A stretch of DNA of 64,000 nucleotides from Chionoecetes opilio (taxonomy: Eukaryota; Arthropoda; Malacostraca; Decapoda; Majidae), in contig JACEEZ010005826.1 in the NCBI GenBank assembly GCA_016584305.1, forward strand, positions 135,424 to 199,423, given 5' to 3'. Under the pieces are notes generated by a model. The model ran no database searches and was not told the origin of the DNA. It worked only from the letters and a program-made list of their open reading frames with translations. Shown piece by piece: positions 56,350-64,000 of this stretch. The position numbers and the translations under genes were made by a program. How positions within the stretch are numbered: position 1 is the stretch's first letter; each line of letters opens with the position of its first letter.

Positions 56350-56890
56350 GGCCTGCCCGGTGCGGCGCCCTGGCACTTGTGCATTGTCTCCAACAGCTCC
56401 CCCCCAATGCCTCACCACCCCCTCCCTCTTACGGCCAAACCCTCAACACCTACTCTCCCTGGCACTGCACCCAACAGTCTCCCAATCCCTCACACCACCT
56501 CCCTCTTCACGCCCCAAACCACCCCCTCCCCTTACTCTAAACACGTACTCAGTCCTTCAATCCAATGCCACTTATATTTGTAGTGGTATGGTTTACGCAC
56601 CCAAAACTTATGTTTAAGACCCAAATGTCGAGTACAACACCGCCTTTCCCCATCCCCTGCAAGCCTTGACCCTTCACCTTCCTCTTCCCCTCCACATGAC
56701 CTTGACCTTACGCCTTCCTCTTCACCTCCACATGCCCCGACCTTACACCCTTTCCCCCTTCCCCTCCACACGATTTACCTTACGCCCTTCCCCCTTCCCC
56801 TGCACATTGCCTTTACCTTACGGGGGCCCTTTCCCCCTTCCCCGCACATTGCCTTGACCCTTTCACCTTCCCTCTTTCCCTCCACATGAC
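56350..56890 (+). repeat. C-rich degenerate tandem sequence
   Basis: Repeated ccttcccctccacatgacc and ccttgacctta words at 35-45 bp spacing, strongest at 56650-56890. There is no consistent coding frame. Confidence 0.7.
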
Positions 56891-57184
56891 CTTGACCCTT
56901 TGTTCCGGCGACCCAGGCGCACCCGGTAAAAATGCAAAAGGGGGAAGACAGCCGCGTGCACTGAACTGGAAGGAAAGTGATGGAAAAGGTGTTCTCTCTC
57001 GCAAAAAGGGGGAAGAACGGCAAACACGGATCGACGCTCGCCAACAGGAACCAGCAGGCGCCCGCCATGTTATAGCACAACGGTTGTGCAGGTGGGTGGT
57101 GCAAGCCAAAATACCCGTTTAGCGCACCCCCAGGTATATCAGGGTCTGACAGTCGGCTTCCCCCCACTGCCCCAAGGACAAGCA

Positions 57185-57450
57185 CATAAGAACTAAAAGT
57201 ACAAGAAAGGCCCGAGACTACACGTGGGATTTTCCCGTTACTTAACCTACCTACATCCACCTTTTACCCCATCCTGAATTACCCAGCCTCCTTTTAAAGC
57301 TCCCTAATGGCCCGCACTAACTACCTGTCTACTGGAAAAAAATTCCAAACATTTTCCACCCCATTTGTGAACTACTTTTCCCTATTTTTTTTTAAATCTA
57401 CCTTTTCAGCTTGAATCCGTGACTTCTTGTTCTACCCTGTTTTTGCCGTA
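57185..57450 (+). repeat. Dispersed repeat copy
   Basis: Starts actaaaagtacaagaaaggc, later gcactaactacctgtctact and gaatccgtgacttcttgttc. This is the longest readable copy and matches the dispersed repeat at 54475 and 55645. Confidence 0.75.
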
Positions 57451-58114
57451 GAACTAGGCACCTGCTCAGGAAAAAGCTAACTCAAATTTCTGAAAGTTTC
57501 TATAATTACATGAACCCGTTATCACTCCCAATTGACACCTCGGAACAGAGAGACAGAGAGCCCCCTAATGGGGGGCATTAAATAATCAGAACATAAACGT
57601 TCTACAAAAGTTTTTGCACGAAACATCAAGATTCTAAGATGTGAACTTGGGCCCCAGCTTTATTTTTAAAAATTTTGATTAGGGTGTGATAGCACAGTGT
57701 TGCAGCTTTTTCCTTTCCCAGAAACCTAAAGTCGCCAGGACAAAGTTTCTTTTCAATTTTCGAGTCGGTGGCTTTTAATATTTACATCTCACATCCATGA
57801 TTTCAGGAAAATTGAAGGGCTATTGGGGAGTCTGTGTTTTTGTGTCTGCATCTGTGTATATTTTGGGTATAAATGAACAAATTCTAAAAATCAACGAGTG
57901 GCCATTGGTAACGGGGTACACTAAGTCGCCAGCTATGTTTACGTCCTTTGCCCGAAAAATGATAACGCTTCTGTCGTCGCGCGAAAAAAAACCGAGTATG
58001 AATTTGAAAAAGTTTAAAAATTGCAGATACAAAAAAAAAACAGCGCGAAACAGGGTTTCAGTCATATATAAACTACTGTGTATCATCTTCAGTCCATACA
58101 AATCAGTAGTGATG

Positions 58115-58350
58115 CATAATTACCTCCGCCAACGAAATTGTGGGGGTTTGTTTTCACCCCGATCTGTCTATCGTCTGTCGTCTGTTTTTACAGGATTTCA
58201 AAAAAATTACGAAAGATTTGGGCCAAATCAGTATCCACGTCATTTTGGGATAAGAAAAAAACGATTTTAAATTGGATGAAATCTATTGACAAATGTTGCC
58301 ATGGCAACCAATTGAGAAATATTCGGCGGGGTATGCGCTATACTGAGTGC
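58115..58350 (+). repeat. 'cctccgccaacga' family repeat followed by (AT)n
   Basis: attacctccgccaacgaaat and ggggtttgttttcaccccga are the start of a repeat common in marine invertebrate genomes (recalled, not searched). It runs into an (AT)n tract at 58355-58430. Confidence 0.55.
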
Positions 58351-58356
58351 ATAAAA

Positions 58357-58426
<70 letters not shown>

Positions 58427-58894
58427 TGATGAAATATTCGGGGAGGGTATTTCGCTGTACGTGTGCCCCCCCCCAGTTTTTAAAATTGGCGCCTGGGGAC
58501 ATTTGTGCAGGTGGCGACCATAGTGTCGCTATATATAGTAAGTGTTATCTATGGTAGGGGATGGTTTGGGATGATGGAAAGTAAGAGCACATCAGGCACG
58601 TCATAAAAGAAAAAAATTGAATTTCACTCCTCCATTTGGGCCCAAAAAAAATAAACAATCCCACGAATTCCCCCAGAAGTTTTATATTGATAGGGTTTTT
58701 AAATAAAAAATTTTATATTTTTACCGGTGCTCCCCCCTTAAAAATGGGTTTTTTTGGCCCAGGAGGGACAGGGGAAGGGGAGGTGATGGTGGGCGGCGGA
58801 AAAAACGGAGGAAGTCAAAAACCACAACCCCTTGGGGGAAAGGTGCTGCCCACTGGTCATTTTTGGTGACCGAGAAACGAAGTGGATGTTAATT

Positions 58895-58932
58895 CTTCTC
58901 TCTCTCTCCCCTTTCCCCTCCCTCTCTCTCTC

Positions 58933-59000
<68 letters not shown>

Positions 59001-59062
59001 CCCCCTCTCTCTCTCCCCCTCTCTCTCTCTCTCTCTCTCCTCTCTCTCTCCTCTCTCTCTCT
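58895..59062 (+). repeat. (CT)n microsatellite
   Basis: About 170 bp of CT with ccc and ttt interruptions. Confidence 0.95.
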
Positions 59063-59599
59063 TCGTGATAATAAACATAGAGTACCCGACTTAGAAGGGG
59101 TAATTTTGGGGGATTAAGAAGAACCGGAAGGTTAAAAGGTACAAAAGGGGGGTGGAGGGGGATTGTGGTCGGGAAGGAGGGAGGTGTCGGTGAGGTCAGC
59201 CGGAAAAAAAGGTTATAAACCTTTGTCAGCAATTTTAATTGCAGGTCAGAAAAAGAAATTCTTAAAGGGAGATAAGTCAGGGAAAAAAGAGCCCAAGTGG
59301 ATGATGATTTTTTTAATACAAATAGGGGGAAAAAGGGACATGTTTTAAAAAACATTTTAAAGGGTGGGCAGGTGAATAGAGAGCGTAAACGAGATGGCAG
59401 AACAGTGAAAACATTTTCTAGAGCATCAAAAGAACAAATTTTGAGATTAAAGGTTTTCAGGAAGGCAAAACCCATCCAAAGGTTTTTTTTAGGGTTTTTA
59501 AAACAAAAAACTGGGGAGGGGGATTAAAAAAAGGGGGGTTTTGGGGGGGGAAGGGAAAAATTTAAAGTTTTTTTTTTTACTCAGGGGGATAAAAGAAGG

Positions 59600-60790
59600 T
59601 CCTGATAGGAAAAAAGAAGTTTAAAGGGAGGATAATGAGAAAAATCAAAAAATATTGTGATAACTAGGGAAATGGTAGAAGAAGGTAGAGACGGAAAGAA
59701 GCATTTTAAAATCACCCGGCCAGAAGTGTATCCAAGAGACTAAAAGAATGCAAAGAGGTTTTTAGTGAACGTTAGTGCATGTTTTGGAAAAACATTGATA
59801 CAGGGGAAGTGCCCTTAATGTGGAGGGAAGGGAGATGAGTTCCCCTATTTTTGAAAGGGGGATAGAGGATTAATGTCAAATTATCGACCGTTATGGTTTG
59901 GGACCCATTTTCTCAGTGGGGGTCAATTATTGGCATCTGGTTTTTTGTAAAAAAAAAAATTAAAGAAGAAAAACATATTGGAAATGATTCACAACAGGGT
60001 TCCCAAAAAGGGAAAATATGTCTCACTAATTTACTGAGTTTTATAGGGAAAATCTATGAACAGCAATAATGATGAGGATTTTGAATATAACCGGGCCTTA
60101 ATAAGGGATTTTAACAAGGTGCACACGGGTAGACTCTTAAATAAAGGTAAGGCTAGGAAAAGATGGGAAGGTTCTTGTTGGATCTTCGTTGCCTATCACT
60201 TTGGCTAAATGATAGGCAAAAAAGGGTTACAATTAATGGTTTTAAATTTGAATGCGCGGTAACGATGGGGGGCCCCAAGGGTCTGTTTTGGGGCCATTAC
60301 TGTTTTTGATTTACATCAACGACTTGGGGTATAGGATTAGCGTGATATCGCAAGTTTGCGGATGATACTAAGGTGGGAGGGTTATTAGATCACAGTTTGT
60401 TTTAATATTTTGCAAGCAGATTAGATCAATTAAAGAGTGGGAGTAGATGGCAGATGGAATTTTAAAATTGATAATATAGCGAAGAATGTTGGTAGGAAAA
60501 ATCCCGGTAAAAGGGTAACTATACGCAATTTTCGCTGAAAAGATCAAGGGTGAGAAAGATTGGGGGTTTTCGGGTGAGCTAAACCTCCCTCCTAAAAACA
60601 ATGTATTGAGGTAGAAATCGAGCCAACCGGGGTTAGGGGTTTTTTCCGTTGGTTTTTAAAAATAGAAGTGCGAGGTTATTCTAAAGCTTTTTTGGCCTAG
60701 TCAGACCGCCCAGACTATCGGTGCAGTTTTGGTCTCCTTTACGGAGGGATGACCCTTTCATAGAGGACTATACTTGAGGGTAGACCGGCG
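59600..60790 (+). mobile_element. Degraded LINE reverse transcriptase (LINE E)
   Basis: RT order is visible through many frameshifts: GDRGLMSNYRPL-like (about 59865-59900), KICLTNLLSF (60018-60045), LWLNDRQKRVTINGFKFE (about 60198-60250, the motif preceding motif B), GPQGSVLGPLLFLIYINDLG-like (60272-60330, motif B), and a cgcaagtttgcggatgatac segment (60349-60368, the FADD box in DNA form). No intact frame remains. Confidence 0.7.
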
Positions 60791-61089
60791 GCGGCTCTCT
60801 TGGAGTAGGCCCCAAATACCGCCCCCCAAAACAATTTGAATTTTTTTTGAAGTCAAAAAATATCACTTTTTACTTTAAAAATATTGAGCGAAATTCTTAC
60901 CCTGGTATCTTTAGACTATTTTATTGATTACTGAAGTTTTAGCGAAAAAAGTTTGCAGCTAGATGTGAGTCAAGAGAATGCAGCGAAGTCAAATTCTCTT
61001 TATAAGGGTACGTGGGAACATATTTTTTTTAAACCCCAAAAAAAGATTTTTTAACTGAAATTTTTAAACCCCATAACTTTCCAAACTAT

Positions 61090-61158
61090 AAAAAATTATA
61101 TAATATATATATATATAATATATATTATATATATATATATATTATATATATATATATT
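61090..61158. repeat. (AT)n tract at the left of the GC-rich element
   Basis: tataatatatatatataata-type sequence running directly into ttggggggtccttag. Confidence 0.9.
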
Positions 61159-63815
61159 GGGGGGTCCTTAGTATGTAGTAAAATTTAATTTGAGAAACTT
61201 ATTTCCAACCCGGTTATGTTCAGTTAGGAAAATACTATGTGAGAAATTTTCAGCCAAATGGGTTCACGAAAAGATTTTGCACAAGCTCCCCCAATTTCAA
61301 CCTCCCCGGTCCGGGTTCCCCCCTCAGTTGGTATTACCGCCGAAGGCGGGGGTACGTGTTTGCGGGCTCCTCACTGTGGCCTGGGTGGGGCCGGGTGCGC
61401 TTCGGGGCCGGGAAGGCCTTCCGGTGGCCCCGCCCCCCATTGAAGGAGGAAATAAAGCTGCCCCCTTCCTTTGTGAGGGATCCGTTAATTTTGGATGAGC
61501 GCAACCCCCCTTTTTCCGCGGGGTCATTCACCACAGCGGGGTTTCCGGACGATCTGAGGGGCCCGCTGGAACCCCGCCACTGCCACGAGTCCGGTGGCAG
61601 ATCGGGGAAGGCATCCGGGTGTAGCTTCCGGAAGAAGTGGAGAGTAGCCACTACGAAGTTTTTCCAGGTGGAGATCTCGGACCGACTCTTTGGAAGGTGA
61701 TTTTTTCGGGCCGTGTCCTCTCCGTAAATTTTCCTCTCGTTGGGCCGTTAACCCATGGCTTTTTTTGGTTCGCAGGACACGTCGGGTCGAAGAAGGACAG
61801 CCCAAAAGTTCTTCGACACGACCACAGTGGTTTGACAGTTTCGACGCGCGACGCTCGATTCAGGGTCGATTGTCGGGGGGTCCCGGGGGCCCCTTGATGA
61901 GTTGAGGTCGAGTCGAGGGGCTTGAACCGAAAAAGAAGCCTCAACCAGGCCTTTTGCGTAGACTCGGACGACGAAGAGGCAACCCGCGGGAGCCCACGCT
62001 CTCCTTTTTCGTAAGCGGAACGGGGCCCCGGAACACCCAAAAATTTTGAAGGAGTGGGGGCTTTTGAAATCCATCGGCCCTGGGGTTTGCTCCAGGAGAA
62101 AGGGAAATGAATTTCCCCCGGGGAGGGCACCACCGAGGAAAATTGACAAGTTGACCAATCCGGTAGTCATCGCGAAGGTCCTCACGCTCTTGAAGGATTT
62201 GAAGAGCCCATCAAAGAGCCTCATCCTTGATTCCCCCAAACAGTCGCCCACTTCCCCCACAGATTCCCGTGCCGAAGTCCTTCGGTCGTGTCCCCCATGG
62301 GGTTTTTAAGCGTTTTTAAGAGGATGCTCGGGCGATGGGAACACCCCAAAAAACGGACGAACACCGCAGTCCCCCCCAGTCCAGGGTATGGTGACGAAGG
62401 CGAAATGCAGCAGGGCTTTTCCCCCTTTTTTGTTTGATGAGGACACAGGCCCCGTTTTGGGCGGTGTTTGGGTGCCCTGGGTCGAAGGGCATCCCCATAC
62501 CCGATCCGCGATCCCATGTCTCCAGGGCCGAGACCCCCGCTGCCCCCATGCCCTTTCCCCTGCCACTGCCCCAAATTGGCGACGGCGAGCAGTTGGGGGC
62601 CTCCCAAACCCCCCCCGGGAAAAGATGATCGGGGGAAAGGTCCACAGTTCTTTCGTGGTCAGGCCATCCGAGCTTGCCATCCCAGTGGACCACCGCGGGT
62701 TTCCGACCGAAAATCCTCTTGTCTTTGAGGCCATGGCCCCACCTGTTTCAAGCGTTTTGGGGTCGGGGGATGAGCGGTTTTTGGTTTAGCCTTCGACGTT
62801 CTGGCCTAGGGAAGTGCGGCTTCAGTCAGCACGTATGTCGCGGAACGATCGGTCAGCTTGGTTCGATCCCGGTGGCGCCAGTGCTGGAGAAGATGTTTCG
62901 TGGCCCCTTTTGCCCGCTTCGCAGGACTCGCTCCCCCAATGCTCGTATTTTCATCTGAGACAACAGCTGAAGTGTTGGACGGACGACGGCGGGGCTCGAG
63001 CTGCGCCACAGATGAGGAAGCGGGAGCCGTTCTGTTGGGGCGGGAAAGCAGCGGGCCTTTTTCCCAAACGGAGATTGCCTCCCTCTCCCGAGCGCAAGGG
63101 CGGAATCGACGCCGCCATCCTTCCTCGACTCCCCGGCTCCCCTTGGGGAGGAGGAACTCTTTGTCCTCCCGGGTTTGGGCATCATGGTCAGCGCATGCCC
63201 GTGTGCCACGCGAAGAGGTTTTTTTTAGAAGTACCCCAAAAACCTTTTTTTCGAGATTTTTTAGCCTCCGATCGCCGTAGCGAACTTTCTTGAGGAGCTC
63301 GTACTCCCGATGGGGTTCTCAATCTTGGTGACAATGTTGTCTTTTCGGATCATTGGGATCCCCGCCCAACCCAAAAAATGAGCCACCATGGGGTCACGGC
63401 CCGGTGACATCGCGGAGAGTCATCTTTTTGAGCTGAGGGCGGTGGAGAAGACCCCCGAGAACCCTCTGTGGAAGGGAGTTGGAGCCAATTTCCTCCGTTT
63501 GGGGAACCCCAAAAAAAATCTTTTCTTAGTGCCTAAAACTGAAAAAGAAAGGAGAATATGTTCAGAATTTAATTTTTGGCAAGTAGAATCGAATTTGGAA
63601 GGAAAAAAAATTTTGAAAATAGGAGGAGGGGGAAAAGGAGATGTTCAAAAACACCTGACCCGTCGAAAAAGACGAGGGAAAACTTTGGGACTGTGTGCAA
63701 AATCTTCACGAGCCCAATTTCCCTAAAAAAGATTTTTAGGGTGATTTCCCCTGAAAGGAACAAATTCCCGGGTTTGGAACAAAACAATTCCCAAATTTTG
63801 TTTTTAAGGACCCCC
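61159..63815. mobile_element. GC-rich element with long terminal inverted repeats
   Basis: The left end gggggtccttagtatgtag and the reverse complement of the right end (agggggtccttaaaaacaaa) begin the same way. They keep matching for about 140 bp: aaaattt at 20-30 bp, aacccgg at about 50 bp, and gattttgcaca at 114 bp (left) and 110 bp (right). Both ends abut (AT)n tracts. The 2.4-kb interior is much richer in GC than its surroundings and has overlapping open frames on both strands, the longest 170 codons (61748-62260, -). None matches a family I recognise. The superfamily is unknown. Confidence 0.7.
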
Positions 63816-63917
63816 TAATATATATATAATATATTATATAATATTATAAAGATATAATATATATATAATAATAATAATATAAAATAAATAAAATATATAT
63901 ATATATATATATATATT
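63816..63917. repeat. (AT)n tract at the right of the GC-rich element
   Basis: taatatatatataatatatt-type sequence directly after aaggaccccc. Confidence 0.9.
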
Positions 63918-64000
63918 TTTTATTATGGGGTTGTGGTGATGTACCGGCGGCAAAATTTCCTATTTTATGGTCAAGAAGCATATTTGATTGGTAAAACCGT

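Noticed and set aside
56880..57130. FN3-like piece (ALNWKESDGKG)
   Set aside because: Only one short word resembles FN3; the minus strand is equally open and no splice pair fits.
61190..63818. Protein-coding gene cluster in the GC-rich block
   Set aside because: Frames overlap on both strands with no recognised motif and no codon-position signal I can see; high GC alone lengthens open frames. Kept only as an unassigned element.

Overview
This is eukaryotic DNA from an invertebrate, most likely an arthropod and plausibly a decapod crustacean. That is an inference from three things: a phase-consistent multi-exon gene with long introns, many families of old LINE, LTR and TIR elements, and very long microsatellites (TC, AT, CCA, ACT, CAGA). 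No prokaryotic gene organisation is visible. A 25-base N run at 29762-29786 marks an assembly gap. To its left the sequence reads cleanly. To its right, exons and tandem repeats carry many small indels, as in poorly polished long-read sequence.

The one host gene I can support is on the + strand and spans at least 13078-36602, probably to about 55330. Nine exons join with matching intron phases. They encode a weakly conserved N-terminal region, three EGF-like modules (21623-21757, 23899-24033, 26266-26415), a fibronectin type III domain split over two exons (26956-27107, 28477-28669), and the first half of a second FN3 (36535-36602). Degraded FN3-like exons follow at about 39490, 46868, 49045 and 55218. 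EGF x3 followed by FN3 repeats is the ectodomain order of Tie/TEK-type receptor tyrosine kinases. No transmembrane segment or kinase domain is visible, so the assignment is provisional.

Layout. 1-12.2 kb is a nest of transposons: an RTE-like LINE (-) split by two TIR elements, then a second LINE (+) split by a solo LTR and carrying two separate 35-bp tandem expansions inside its coding sequence. 13-29.7 kb holds the receptor exons, with introns filled by SINEs, a complete LTR retrotransposon (15282-21305, TSD catca) that itself contains two LINE insertions, and long microsatellites. 30.6-40.7 kb is a large imperfect inverted duplication around a LINE fragment. It carries receptor exons in both arms and may be a real palindrome or a long-read fold-back artefact. 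40.7-64 kb holds (CAGA)n, minisatellites, piggyBac-like and pogo-like MITEs, more LINE fragments, a Helitron-like insertion and, at 61159-63815, a GC-rich element with terminal inverted repeats of roughly 140-150 bp that I cannot assign.

Most notable signals: a 31-bp minisatellite that appears to have grown out of an exon/intron boundary and carries a dozen GTAAGT donor-like copies after the real donor; a minisatellite made from the codons of the reverse-transcriptase FADD box; the 30-40 kb inverted duplication; and the GC-rich TIR element.
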